The notes beneath the pieces are model-generated. The model had not been told where the DNA came from and searched no databases. It saw only the letters and a program-made list of their open reading frames with translations. Positions 51,101 through 63,245 of a stretch of 64,000 nt of DNA are shown in pieces. The DNA is from Sphagnum compactum. Taxonomy: Eukaryota > Bryophyta > Sphagnopsida > Sphagnales. The translations under genes were made by a program, and so were the position numbers. The stretch is from assembly GCA_965153455.1 (NCBI GenBank), contig OZ234502.1, forward strand, positions 13,299,495 to 13,363,494. Direction: 5' to 3'. Each line of letters starts with the position of its first letter. Position 1 is the stretch's first letter.

Positions 51101-52093
51101 AAATTTTGCATACTGAATTTCTGCTGCATTTCTGAAGCAGAAGGAGAACAACAATAAGCAGGCACACCATCAACCAGTTTTATGGCAAAGAACTTAAAAA
51201 GGTTATGAAAGCATGTGAGGATATTCTCCATCAGGAGCTTGGGTTCGGTATCCACAAACATAAATGCTGCAGTCAGGGCTGTTGTGTGAGATTTTGAAGT
51301 CTCTGCCAAAGACAAGATCAAGAGGCATTTGGTCACACCGGCCATATGACAATGTCCCCAGCACGATTTCCTTCTCGTCACCAACTTGTGCTCGTATGAC
51401 AACTCGCTTATTCAATTTCTCAGCTGTAGTCTCATCTGCATTCTTGATCTCATCAAGAGCAGCCTGAAGTAATTGCACACATGAGCAAACAAAAACAGCA
51501 GAAACAACAACATACATCTTACAAGACCAAGCAAAACAACAACCTCAAAACCTCTGCTTCCCAGCATCATCAATAACATGCAAAGTGCAGCAGGAGCAAG
51601 ATCAGGCAGGGTGCACAACACATGCAAGATCATGCAGCAACACACATTGTGATAGCAGCAGTAGCAAGAGAGCAATTCAAGAAAACATAATATCCATGCA
51701 GAAAACCAGTCTCTTAGAAGAAGTAACATTGTCAATGGTGGGATGTAAGCCACCTACATGACCTGAAGCATTCTGACTCACTACTGCTGTCTGCTGCAGA
51801 AGGAATAACACAAACCCCAATTCACAACAATCATGGCAAAAACCTAATCCAAGAATGGGAAGCAAAGCCAAAACAAAAGAACCTGAGAGATGTGCAGGTA
51901 CATTCCCTGGCCAGGTGAACATGTTACAGGCTTCCCAGCAGGCACTTCAATACCTACCACGACAACAACAGATGATCACAAAAAGAAAACATTCCCTCAT
52001 CTTCTTGCGAACACATGGGAAAAGATCAGCGGACAGATTAGGGCTACTGGAAAAACAAAGCGGCTGTGCAATGGGCGTACCAAAGAACTCCAT
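48198..52093 (-). CDS. HD2-type (plant-specific) histone deacetylase
   Basis: HD2 proteins are nucleolar/nuclear plant chromatin proteins acting in histone deacetylation. Exons read: 52081-52093 (MEFFG), 51883-51953 (IEVPAGKPVTCSPGQG, LHISQ), about 51227-51463 (VVIRAQVGDEKEIVLGTL, DQMPLDLVFGRDFKISH, SIYVCGYRT), possibly 50650-50675, 50361-50417 (DGDADTDED), 50109-50192 (DVTKDEAKPKSLPPATVAVS), 49758-49912, 49436-49528 (a poly-Asp run then VANEANKSDEKDLK), 49142-49226 (KKRPAVDSPK) and 48203-48288 (TSGKKSGDFKCSDCDK). His25 and Asp77 fall where the proposed HD2 catalytic residues lie. MEFFG replaces the usual MEFWG. The domain order (catalytic N-terminus, acidic middle, Cys2 finger) fits the family. 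Unresolved: the donor after exon 3, at least one phase break before the finger exon, and the second half of the zinc finger. Confidence 0.85.
49999..51018 (-). promoter_or_regulatory. telo-box clusters within HD2 introns
   Basis: AAACCCTAAACCCTAAAC-type motifs occur at 49999-50017 and 50759-50776, and a variant at 50998-51018, all in introns between HD2 coding exons; another is at 48019-48033. Interstitial telomere motifs in plant introns and leaders are associated with growth-related genes, and their role here is inferred. Confidence 0.45.
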
Positions 52094-52814
52094 ATCTGGG
52101 CTCGAGAGAAAGCTCAATCTGTCCAGTAACAAGCCCTGAGAGCAGCAAACCCACTGTTCCAAGGATTTGCAGAGTTCTTCAGTTGTGCAACGCTTTTGGG
52201 TACACAAGAGTTGGAAGACAATCGATCAAGGACATGACCCAGGAGGAGCTGGAGCAGAGGGGTTATGGGATCTTTCCTTCATTTCTGAATCATTTGGGTG
52301 AGCGAGGAACCATTGCATCTGTCGTTGCTAGGGAGATACCAACTACGATTTGCTGTAAGTATCTGTCACAAAGCGTGAGACTCTTAGGGTTTCGAGACTG
52401 ACGCGAAACCCTAAAACAGAGTCTCCAAACCCTAAAACAGCTCACGAGGCAACCGAAGAAGTTTCAAGAACACCTGCGGTTGCGAAGCCGGTGGAAGAAG
52501 ACGATTTCCCAGAAACGATCCAGACCTAAACCGGGCCGAAACCGAAAACCGAAAACCGAACCAAAATCGACAACACCCAAGAATTCTTGTCCTTGCTCCG
52601 GGTGGGATTTTTCTCCGGCGCTGTCATCTGGTCCTTGACTTTCTCTCTCTCTGACTGAATCTTTTTTTTGTTTTGGATTGTGGAAGGCTCAGTAAGGAAA
52701 GACTTTTGCATTGAAGTAGTCAAGAAACCTGCAGAGGACTGTCTGTTTTCTTGCGAGTGAGTTTTGAGCAAGAATCGTTTTTCTTCTTTTAGGGTTTAGG
52801 GATTCTGTCGCAGA
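52094..52814. promoter_or_regulatory. bidirectional promoter between the HD2 and CHERP-like genes
   Basis: The start codons of the two divergent genes are about 720 bp apart. The interval contains TTAGGGTTT (52384-52392), AAACCCTAA (52406-52414 and 52427-52435) and TTTAGGGTTTAGGG (52788-52801, 14 bp before the CHERP-like ATG). The two middle boxes are on the opposite strand to the first, as expected for a shared promoter. A CT-rich stretch (52650-52670) may be a TSS-proximal element. Confidence 0.6.
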
Positions 52815-55346
52815 ATGGAGCCGGGCCAAGGATATGGGCATTCGTATCTGCAGCAGCAGCAGCAACAACAACAACAGCAAGGAGGGCAGCAAGTTAGTAG
52901 TGGAGGCACAGCAGGACCACAGCAGCAGTACGCTCCTCCTCCCCCTCCTCCTCCAGCTCCTTCATTTCCTTACCATGGTGGTCCATACCCACCATTTGGG
53001 GCTCCTGCAAGATCAACCCCTGGGGTCCCCCCCCCTCAGTCTCTTCAACCCCAAGTTCCAGGAGCAGTAGGATTAGGTGTAGGGTTAGGGTTTTTCAACC
53101 CGTGGGATCCCCCTCCTGCTCCTGCTCAGCCACCTCCAGATTCTGATCTACAGAAAAGAATAGAGAAGCTTGTGGAATATGCTGTGAAAAATGGTCCCCA
53201 GTTTGAAGCACTGATGAAGGACAAGCAGAAGGAGAATCCAGCATATGCATTTTTGTTTGGGGCGGAGGGGCATGAGTATTATCGACACAAGCTTTGGCTT
53301 ACAATCAACCACTTAAACCCTCCGCCGCCACTAGTCCCAACGCTGAACCCAGCTTTAGCAACTCTAAATGCAGCAGGAAATGCACCCCTGAATCAGGCCC
53401 CCCATGCACCACCCCCCCTGGATCATTCCTTGAATTCCTCACTTGGGCCAGCGGCAATGAAGCCATCAATGAGTGCACCATTGGCTGCTGCTGCTGGACA
53501 TTCGGGTGCTTTCCCTCCACCATATTTTGATCCTCAGCATCACCCTCAACCATTCTATGACCAATTCCAGCATGAGGGTTATGGGAATGTCAATTTTGTG
53601 CCTTTTACAGGTCCACCTGGATCATTGCCTCCAGAGATCGCACTGGAGCTCAAAAGTGTGATGGATAATCTTACAGGCACTAAAGAATCAATCAAAGGGG
53701 CAAAACTGTGGTTCATGCAGAGAGCAGCTTTCGGACCTATGTTGGCAGAGGCACTGAAGGACAGAGTACTTGCAACTGATGATGTTGAACGGCAACTTCA
53801 CGTCATTTATCTTGCCAATGACATCCTCTTCAACAGGTTTTGCCACATTTTCCTTGTTCAGATGCAACATTCCAGAATTTCGTGTCATTGATGATGACAA
53901 ACATTGAGGACTGCATTGGTTCTAAACACACAAACTGTGCTGATCTCCTCCTTAAAACAGTATCTTTTTTTTCCCTGCCTGGCATTCTTTCCAACATGTT
54001 GCATAGGTGGTCTTTGATGTGAGAACTGCACAGAAGAGCTTTTTGTTTCAAGTTAACTGTTGACAGGAGTAATGTCATCCTTGTGTGATGTTTTTCCTCC
54101 CTTTTAATTGTTTGGTGCAGCCTACAGCACAGAAGCAATCCCAAGGACCTGGATCAGGAGGCTCTTGCCTTCAGGCCTGTTTTAGGTTCCATGTTGGCTG
54201 CCATTTACCACAACCCACAGAATGCAGAGGTGAATCAGGACCGGCTACAGAAGATTTTGCATTTTTGGGGTGCTAAAGAGGTTTTTGACACTGATACCAT
54301 CAATACTCTGGAAGGTGAGATGGTGGCAGGGCCCCCACCCCCAGAGCCTCCATCTCTTAAGCCCCCACCTGCAGGTAAGTATGGCATTTGTATTTGAATT
54401 GTTCTTAGGTATGAAAAGCTGGTCGTGGAAGCTCTCTCTCCATAGATCAGCAGAATCTAGTAATTGAAAGCAAGGGTTGAGCGAAAGATGCAGGTTCTGG
54501 AGTGTGTGCTGTCCTCATCTGCTCGAATTGTGCCATGTAGGCCTGTTTCAGTATGGGAGCCAGTGGCAGCCAGAGCGAGCACCACAGCCAATTGTAGACC
54601 CGCAGCAGCAAATTGAACAATCTCAGCCTTCATTTGCAGGAGCTCCTCCATTCTTCAGTTCTGGAGTTCCATTCAACCCATCAAATCCTGCTCAGCAATT
54701 TTTAGCAAATTCTTTACCATCACTTTACCCCTCTCTTGCAGGGCCTCCATTTCTTGCCCCTATACCAGCTCCGGCACTACCAACAGCCACCCCACCTCTT
54801 GCCCAGCTCCCCACAGTCACACGCACAGTAGCTGAACACTCCCCATATCCCCTCTTCCCTCCTGGTTTGATCCCTGGTATGGTGCGCAAGATGCAAATTG
54901 GAAGTGGTGTCCCATACTCAGCACTCAGTCCCCTGGACATCCCCACAGCGATCCCACCGTCTACATTGTCAGGTTCCTATATCTTGGAGAGGGTTGCGAA
55001 ATTCTATAAAGAGATAGGTGAAGTGGATCCTTTGGAGGGTCAAGTGACAGCTTCAGATTCTATTGCAAATGATGAAGACAATGATGAGGAAGGTGGTGGC
55101 CTTGGGAGGGAGGGAGGTGCCCGGATTCCACCACCAGGCCATATGCAAACTGATCCAGAGACAGGGACACTACCCGATGGGAGTCTAGAGCATAGACCTG
55201 GTGCAGCTAGCACAGGCCGCCTTGGTTTAGGAGCAGTGGCAGATCCCAATGAGGTCACTCAATATGATGATGTTTACACGTCATATCGGAAGCAGCGTAG
55301 CACAAATTACCATACATCCTTGAGTGCTAGGGCAGCTGCCAGATGA
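52815..55346 (+). CDS. SURP and CID domain protein, CHERP-like pre-mRNA splicing factor
   Basis: Three exons (52815-53836, 54121-54374, 54541-55346) join in phase to 694 codons (693 residues plus stop). Residues 1-30 carry a poly-Gln run, and 40-110 are Pro-rich. A SURP/SWAP module spans about 111-165 ([35 protein letters not shown]). A CID/RPR domain spans about 271-410 ([16 protein letters not shown], then [20 protein letters not shown] across the first intron). The C-terminus has [20 protein letters not shown], an acidic stretch, [15 protein letters not shown] and the conserved end [24 protein letters not shown] proteins of this kind (calcium homeostasis ER protein in animals) associate with U2 snRNP and the pol II C-terminal domain. 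The start is the first ATG after a telo-box leader. Confidence 0.93.
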
Positions 55347-57013
55347 GCCCTCTCTCCTTCTTCTTCTTCTTCTTCTTTTCCATTTCCTGGTGTTTGATGT
55401 GTGTGGATTGTGATGGTTTTTTCCTAAATGACACTGTAGTTGAATGTCATGGCCACACGCTTCATCCCATTTGTGCTTCTTCAGGAAAGATTGTGCACTT
55501 GTAGTTCAGCAGGCTCTGAAGGGTGCGGTAGATGTCTTTGTCAGAGGGACCCACTGTTCATATTGGTACTAGAAACATTGAGTAATTAGCATACTGCAAT
55601 TTTGGATTTTGGGGACTTCCAACTTCAGTATGGATGAGTAATTCTAACCAGCGGTGAAAGTAGTTGGCTGCTAAAGAAGATGTGGACATTCTAGCTTGAT
55701 ACCCAGTAGGTAGACAAGCCTGTAAAGTGTGCATAGGCCTTGCAGTGCATCTTGTATGCAATCATGGAGTATATACATCACAATACCCATTTGTACAACA
55801 GCTGTTGCATAGTACTTGGCACTGGGGTCCTCGGTTTTTTCCATAGGAGAAATGCACATTCCTAAATTCAAGAAATTCTATTTCCTTGCATGTTGTGTCT
55901 ATCTTTCTATCTATCTAGGTATCTACTATCTACAGTTTGTATATGCTGACGGTTTGGGTAACTGCAAGCAATAGGTACTAATATTTTACTGCTACATTTC
56001 AAGAAATTAGGCTTTTGTGGTGTAGGTTAAGGCCACAGGGTGACCCAGGCATTCTTGAAACAAGGGCCTAGGATTGCAACAATTTATCAGAGGTCTCAAC
56101 CGGAAGCCACTCCTTTCACCAACTCACCTTTAAGGATATGAAAAGGCAAATTCATGTGTGCTTTTTAATAATTTGATTGAATTCAATCCAAACCAATTCT
56201 CATGAATCGAATTTGAATTCAAGTTAAATTCCATGAAATTCAATTAATATTGAGGTCCATTTCAAATCCCAGAACCTTCTCCTTATCGTACAAGAATTGA
56301 CAATTCTCTCCATGCTTATGATAAAAGTCCACCTTAGTTAAATCAAGAATGAAATTGACAGATGACCAAATAATTCGGTCATTGAGACTTTAGTGCTGAC
56401 GACATATCAGCAAACAGGAAGAAAGGAGACCGAACCTTAAGGAGCAAAGACAGAAAAAATGTCCAAAGTGCAAAAGCTCTTTGTATTATATGTAGATCAA
56501 GATCATCTTTACATGATGAAGGAATAGTCATAGTTATAAGTGGTTTTGTGTTTTGTTGTCTTCATTTGGGCTGTCTAGTTTTCAAAAGGATCATCATCAT
56601 AGCATGATCCAAAAATTGGTGCCCAATGCATCCTTCAACTTCTGGCACCAGAATCTGTTTGAGAATGACAAAACTTCAAGAAGCATATCTGGGAAAAGAT
56701 GCCCCAACCTGCCAGTTTCACTGAATCTATCAATGTCCTTTGAGACTCTGCTGCTAACAGGTGCAGAACCAGGAATGCTGGAACTCGGATCCATTGTCGA
56801 GCTGTGACAGGAACAAACATCAGAGGGCAGGTGGGGTGCAAAGCTAGGTACCATGGCAGAGTCCAGACATTCCAGTTTCCTGCCACTGCAATAGGTTGAT
56901 GAGCCATCATTCAGATGTCTGTCCCTTTTCTCACGCCTTAACTATGCTGCATATACAAGCTTCTCATGTACAGTAACAGCAAAATGTCATGCAGACCACA
57001 AGCTTCCTCTCAC
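55347..57013. other. 3' UTR of the CHERP-like gene and intergenic DNA
   Basis: A (CTT)n run follows the stop (about 55356-55376). The rest holds AT-rich sequence with repeated GAATTC/AATTCAA words near 56170-56250. A minus-strand open frame at 56597-56854 has no recognisable motif. Confidence 0.45.
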
Positions 57014-58183
57014 CTAGTCTCCTAAAAACAAATGACTGCTCAAGATCCAATGGCGCTTTCTCCTCCTGGCTAGCAAACTCCTGTTGCTCATGAATGTCAG
57101 CTAGGGTTGTCACATAGTCAAGGGGGCTTGAAGTAAGGCTCCAGGACAGGATCAACAAGTTTGACACAGAACTGCTGCATTCATAAGTAAAAAAACCCAC
57201 TTCATCAGACTAGACTCAAACCACACATACTTTCCAACAGCAGCAGAACTAAGGCATTGGACCATTACTGAAATGGATGCTCAAATGGAACAAGAAGCTT
57301 TGAAAACATGTCCAGATGAATTCTGTGTTCCTGGATCAGTAGTGCTTAAATCTTGCTTACACCTGCATTTTTTTTTGTAGCATCTTCCATCATTCTTCCA
57401 CAGCTCATTTTCTTAGTGCAACATGCCATCACTGTGGTATGGATAGAAAAAAGCCCGTGGAGGATGGAGGAGGCTCTGTTACCACTGAGTTGCCTTAACA
57501 ATTCTCCATCTGTTCATGTAAAGGAAGGAGGAGACTAGTTCATCCTCCATGGCACTGACTAGTCCTTTGCCTCCTCCATTAGTTAGTCTTAGGCTTCTCA
57601 TCTTCACCCCGATAGATAAAAACCCTAGCTCCTTGTGGGAATTCGGGCTGACCTAATTACTGACATGACATTGCCATCAACTCAGGATCCAAAGCAGAAG
57701 TGCCCCCTACTATAGATTCCAGCAAAACAGGTCACGAGTGCTATGATCAGAATCCAGCACTGACAAGAATTCTTTTACACTTGAGTGCTGGTTGATTTAA
57801 TTTTCTAGCTTCAATTGCACACGCCAAAATCCTCAAAAACCACATACCTTGGGTGTGAACATCAGAGGAGGTCAAGCACTGCTGCCAGGGCTGTCAGATG
57901 GGCTATGGCCCATGGAGTCAGCAGAAGCAACATGAGCAATGAGCGTAGGACCTCGTCTATTGTTGGGATGGTGTTGGTGGTAGTGGTGGTGGTGGTGACC
58001 AGAGGGAGGGACGGCATATTGTGACAGCTGCTGTCTGTGCACATTCCCAAAACCCTGCTGATTCCCATACCCTCCTCCTCCTCCCCCTGCTGCTGCTGCT
58101 GCTGCTCTTCCTCCTCCCACTCCTACTGATCCTCCTGCAGCTCCTGGTACCGCTTGCCCCTCACGTCCACTAGTGTTACCCAT
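57014..58183 (-). pseudogene. SnRK1 beta-subunit (AKINbeta) relic, exon 1 with in-frame TGA
   Basis: Exon 1 (57848-58183) starts MGNTSGRE, an N-myristoylation-type start, passes Gly/Ala and His-rich stretches, and reaches VASADSMGHSPSDSPGSSA, the conserved AKINbeta1/2 block. The frame then meets TGA at 57872-57874 but continues PPLMFTPK to a perfect donor (AAG|GTATGT), exactly as the family does after an Arg/Ser; CGA to TGA would explain the stop. A second AG..GTGAG-bounded open piece at 57014-57174 (VSNLL, SPLDYV, EFASQEEKAP) weakly resembles the region after the glycogen-binding domain. I find no glycogen-binding domain exon between them. AKINbeta tethers the kinase and AMPK-type complex; this copy could at most make a short N-terminal peptide. 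Confidence 0.6.
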
Positions 58184-59213
58184 CCTGCAACCCTCAAAAC
58201 CTCTTCCTTTCCAGGCTAGTCCTATGCAAAGGGAATTGCTGCAGTCATGGCGGAAACCCTAAATCAGCACCAAGCAATAGGATCCACAATACCCGGCTAT
58301 AGGGCCCAGAACACTTAGGATTCATCCTCACGATTCTCAAAGAACTTCTCCCTTTCTGACCTACCTTGCGCTCCGACCTACCCACTCTCACATTTTCCGA
58401 CCCATGTCGCGCAAAGCCAAACTGGGGTGCTAAAAGATTGGCACAAGGAGTCAAGCCGGATATGGTCCACACTATGATCCTGTAGGTTTAAGGATGCACT
58501 TTTTGTTGTGAAAGTAATGGTGGGTGAGTACAAGGAAAAAGGGTTGAACAAAAATCTGTGTAGATTGTCCCTTGCAAAGGCCAGTTTACAGCATTGAGTA
58601 TTCAATTCCGCCTCCTGAGAGGTAACCTATATTGCAACTATATAGTCTACCTCGTTCATTCCTACTAGTCTTGAACTGGGTGTCTGTGAAGCTCATCATC
58701 CAAGGGGCCTGTGGAGTTTCCAGAAGCTACAGTTTGATCAAAGGAGCACCTGAGGAGAAGGTTTTTTCATCGGTGATTTTCTGTCTGCAGTAGCTGGGGA
58801 AAGTTTGGGTGTTTTAGGGATCCACACAGGGCCCAAACTACACATCAAATGAGACTGACTATGGTGCAAACTAGACTCCAATGTGAATTTGAAAAATGTG
58901 GTTGACTGGTTTCAACCATATGTGCACAACCCATTCGCACAACCATTTAGAATTCGTCACATGAATGCTGCATGTGCTGTATGTGTGTGCAAGAGAGATT
59001 TTTCTTTTTTCTTTTTAGTGAGTGCAGGCCTGCTTCTCTCTTTACGTGATATTGAAACACATGACTCATCGTAAGTGACCAAATGTCTTTGAAATATCAG
59101 GCAGATAGAGAGGGTCTCGAAGCTTTGTCATCAGAGATGCATGCACCAGGCAGAGGGTTTAGCAGTACTCCAGGAGTTTGATAGTGAAGATATTTCATTT
59201 CAGGTAAGAGGCA
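58184..59213. other. intergenic DNA between divergent genes
   Basis: This stretch would hold the promoter of the AKINbeta relic (minus) and that of the nucleotidyltransferase gene (plus). No gene is seen. A TTTTAGGGATCC segment near 58812 is the only telo-like motif. Confidence 0.4.
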
Positions 59214-59348
59214 ATGCAGGCTGAAGGGCTCAGTTGGGAGGGGCAGCAACAACAAATCAACCTGGCCAGCCCACAAGACAATGATGACTGTGATGTGGAT
59301 GCTGGTTTCACATCTGACCTCAGCATTGTTGTTCCACCCCCTTCACAT
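59214..59348 (+). other. candidate first exon of the nucleotidyltransferase gene
   Basis: It is open from ATG at 59214 (MQAEGLSWEGQQQQINLASP, then an Asp-rich stretch) to a possible donor GTATTT at 59349. The composition looks coding and it lies just upstream of the modelled gene. The join to the next exon is not resolved. Confidence 0.4.
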
Positions 59349-59569
59349 GGTATTTGCTCTGGACATAGTTCTAAATAGAGATTCTCTATTGTATATTCTT
59401 GTGGACATTTGGTTTCAAGTGACAACATGGTTCTGTTCTCAGATTGATAAGATTGTGGCATGAGCTTCACCGATTGTAATATCTTAGTACTTTTTTCAAG
59501 TGCAGTTTTTCATTTTGCTGATGAAAGGACCAAGGTGAGTATTGATTGATTAAAACCATCATAAAGCAG

Positions 59570-62500
59570 ATGAGAGATACAAGTGACCAAAAGGACTTTG
59601 GTGATGCAGTGATGTATGACAGAGCATTGCAGTTGGAGAAGCAGCAAGAGCAATGTTTGCAATGGACCCCACAGAAGCTGAAGCTGGTGGATAGAATGCT
59701 GGATGAAGTGTATGGAGAACTACAACCCACAAAAGAGGAGAGAGATGCCCGCTGCTATGTTATCCAGTTTGTGGATAACTTTGTGAAATTGAGGATACCT
59801 GGTAAGGTTTAGGTTAGGGTTACTGTCTTTTTCCCCTTTCCAGATCTTTTGTATAGTGCATTTCAGCATTGCTCCATGAGGCAGGAGAAAGATCTGATCA
59901 GGAGAATTAACAGAAAATTTATTGAAAACTGTCAGGCTGGATATTTTGTCACGTGACTTTTTAACCAGGACAAAAGGACCGACATAAGATCTTTTACAAA
60001 GGAGTTGAGAACCTTGGGTCACACAATAATGTGTTGACATGTTGACATTGGCAGTAGCAGCTGACGAAGACACTTTCTTCTGTGTGCAGGAAGCAGCATC
60101 AGCGTGTTTGGATCATTTGTGATGGATATGTTCACAGCCTCCAGTGATCTTGACCTCTCTTTGAATGTAGGCAATGTTCCTGTGGAACGCTCTCGCAGCG
60201 ATAAGATTTCATTTCTCCGTAAATTAACTCGATCACTTTATGGTCTCCAAAATGGTTTGTTGTTCTCTACCTCCTCGGAGCCAAAGTTTGTAGCCATCTG
60301 CTTGAAATAGGTTTGCTGCATTTGCATGGAACACTGCATTCCTTGATTTTTGCTCAAAAATTTCAGTTCCATTGACTGCAGTCTTGAGGATTAGGTACTA
60401 GACTTCACTGCACCTAAGTTAATTGGCAGTTTGTAATCTGGCCTAGTAAAGTGCATTGAGTTGATTTTTGTCATTAGTGTACCTTGCCATTATGTGTAGA
60501 GGATAAAACTCTGGATTGGAGTACAACATATGAACATATATTTCATGCCATTTTAGTTCAGGCTTTGCTCTGGAATGACCAATTGGGTTGTTGTTCACAG
60601 GAAAAAATGGACTGCAAAGGCATTCGGTTCGTAAGATAGAGCCAGTAATGCGGGCAGCAGTGCCTGTGGTACGATTTGTGGAGAGCCATACGAGTATTGA
60701 GTGTGATGTGTCCATGGAGAATATGGACGGTGTTCTGAAATCTGAGCTACTTGGCCTTTTCTCATCAATTGATCCCAGATTTCGGCAGCTCTGCTTCTTG
60801 GTGAGTTCTTCCTTGAGACATTAGGAACTTGAGTTCATTTGGTAAGATTTCATAGTGGTCTACAAAGATCTCGCAAAAAGGGGAAATTGAGTCTTAATTG
60901 TATGTGTCTGGGGATTCCATAATCTGAAACTTTGTTCATTCTGGTGTAGCTAAAAGCTTGGGCTAAAGCTCATGATGTCAACGACTCTAAGAAGGGAACT
61001 CTTAACTCCCTATCCATCATTCTTCTTGCAGCTTTCCACCTCCAGGTACTCTTGGTTCTTGGGCCTATCTATGTAGTTACTGAACAAATCCCATGTCTCT
61101 GAGGGTTGGGTAGATTGTTTATATTGTAATCTTAGTGAATTGGTATCAGTCAGAATCCTTCCATTCACAGCAGCAGTACATATTTTACCTTGCTTTGCCC
61201 TAGAGAACCAGTTGGTAGGGTATGGCAAGCAAAGTCATCCTTCACATGGTGGCTTCACAACAGGTGCCCATTAAGTGCTACTGTGTTTCTTATGCTTCTT
61301 GTTTTCTCTCCTTTTTGATTAAAACCATGTTGAATACAGCCAAGAATCTTGCTAAACATTGTCACAGTGTTTTGAAATTGAATGCCTGGGAGCTCTGGTT
61401 GCTCTGTCTTAGCCTCCAATTTGTTATGGTAATTGCAGACTCGCTCACCACCAATAATTCCTCCATTTTCAGTCTTCTTGGAAGGTACACTTCATCTCCC
61501 TGCTTTTGTTGTAAGTACTATTTTTTATTGAAACTTTTTGCTGTGAAATCTTTTCAGACTGTTGATGAGTATGGCTTCTTATCTTAGTAGTTGCCACATA
61601 CAGCAATGCAAAAGATGTACAAAGTGTGCCCATGTATTGAGATGCTTGGGTTGCATGTAGCAGGGTTGATACTGAAAGCCACAGCCAGTTGCATTGTGGC
61701 TGTTAGACAACGAGTGGCCTCCTACAAAGAAGGGGGTTTTGGCAGAGACAACAAGGAGTCAATCACCCAGTTGTTTGCTTCCTTCTTTATCAAGGTTTTA
61801 ACCCACCGTAAGCTATACTGCACAATTGAGTCATGTGAATTATATGAGCCTTCATCGGTGCACATTAGCACGGGAGATTTGTGTTTAAGCTTATGTCTGG
61901 CATTGGGTGCTTGTGGAGCAGTTACTGGCAGTAGAGAGTTTGTGGGAACAAGGCCTCTGTGCTAGCCCATTTGAAGGCAAGTGGGTCTCAAAAGTCTGGG
62001 CAAAGAATCACCTTGGTTGCATGTCCGTAAGTCTCTCTCTCTTATCTGTCTTATAATCTGTAGATCTGTCTTCTTTTGTTGTAACTTTTTTCTGGTCAAA
62101 GCCACATGTACATTACTTCAATTCCTTGGCTTCCACAAGGATTGTACTTTAATAGCTGGAATTTTATACTTATTCTGGCTTTGAAATTTCAGGTAGTGAT
62201 TTCATAGCTCAGTTGACAAGAACCAGTAGCTACTGTATTCCACTATTGAAGGCAGTGGGATAGTCTCCAGGCCTTTTTTGTTTTGTAAAATGAGGAGGTA
62301 TGTGGCCAATGGTTGAAATGTTTCAACTTTCAATATCTGCAGGTGGAGGACTTTGCAGAGCGTTCTCAAAACTCTGCACGGGCTGTGAGAGAGAAGGAAT
62401 TTGACATAATCCATGAGTGTTTTCGTGACACAGTTTTGCAACTGAAGTCCCTGACCTCCAGTGTGTCTCAGGTGACTGAGTTGAAAAACTCTCTCTTCAT

Positions 62501-63245
62501 GTCAAAGTCCCCCAAGCGACGCTCAGAAGAGCCCCTGCTACAACCTGTGGAGAAGCATGCCAAGCTGAGCAATGGGTGGGTAAATGGACCCCTCTCCAGT
62601 GATCCAGTTAAAGAATATACATCCAAAGTGAGGGAGACAAGCGGCAGGTTGCATAGTGGAGGAGCACAACAAGGTCATTACCTTCATGTCGATTACAATG
62701 TGGGCATGCATCATGATGTGCACCACACAGATGGCCACCATCACAATGGCAATAGCATCACAGGCTGGACAGTCTCTAGAGAACAGTTTCAGGGATCAGA
62801 CAGAGGTGTGGGTCCTCCCATGATGGCAGGCCAAGTACCAATCCAGCATATGCATGGACCAATGTATGGGAGGCATCCAACATTTGGCCAAGGGGCAATG
62901 CCTGCTGAGAGCCTTCATTCAGCTGCACAGAATGGAGAGCATTGGGGCCATCCTGCAAATCTATTGAGACCTCATTCACAGGATGCAAGGTGGCAACCTC
63001 CATACCAAGCTTTCCAACATGGCTGGACGCAACCATACCAGGCAAATTCAGGCTGGGCCTCACCTGATTTTGCAAGGTTCTCTCACCGTCCTTTCAGTCC
63101 TAGTCCTTATCAGCCTGTGCAACTCTATCAACCTCATCATCCCATGCAGAGACCAGATAGTGTCTCAGACCATGAGTCTTCTTTTTCATGGCCAAGACCG
63201 AACAATGTCCACCCTCAATACCCACATCACTATGTACAAAGGTAG
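59570..63245 (+). CDS. non-canonical poly(A)/uridylyl-type nucleotidyltransferase
   Basis: Exons 59570-59801, 60090-60254, 60601-60800, 60950-61045, 61439-61484, 61664-61807, 61932-62026 and 62343-63245 join in phase to 627 codons (626 residues). The polymerase-beta-type fold shows FGSFVMDMFTASSDLDLSL (Asp97 and Asp99) and ECDVSMENMDG (Asp168) as the metal-binding triad. WAKAHDVNDSKKGTLNSLS and PPIIPPFS follow, then the PAP-associated region (ESITQLFASFFIK, LWEQGLCASPFEGKW). The best remembered relatives are the Arabidopsis At3g45750/At3g45760 group, related to HESO1. The last 200 residues are His/Gln/Pro-rich and low complexity (HHDVHHTDGHHHNG). The enzyme should add nucleotides to RNA 3' ends; whether U or A is not decided by sequence. 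ATG 59570 gives the shortest model; an extra 5' exon at 59214 is possible. Confidence 0.88.

Noticed and set aside
52066-52401. Open plus-strand frame of 111 codons upstream of the CHERP-like gene
   Set aside because: It overlaps HD2 exon 1 on the other strand and has no family motif. It lies in the shared promoter region.
56597-56910. Minus-strand frame considered as the missing AKINbeta glycogen-binding exon
   Set aside because: It lacks the W-x-GG and GSWDNW-type motifs of that domain.
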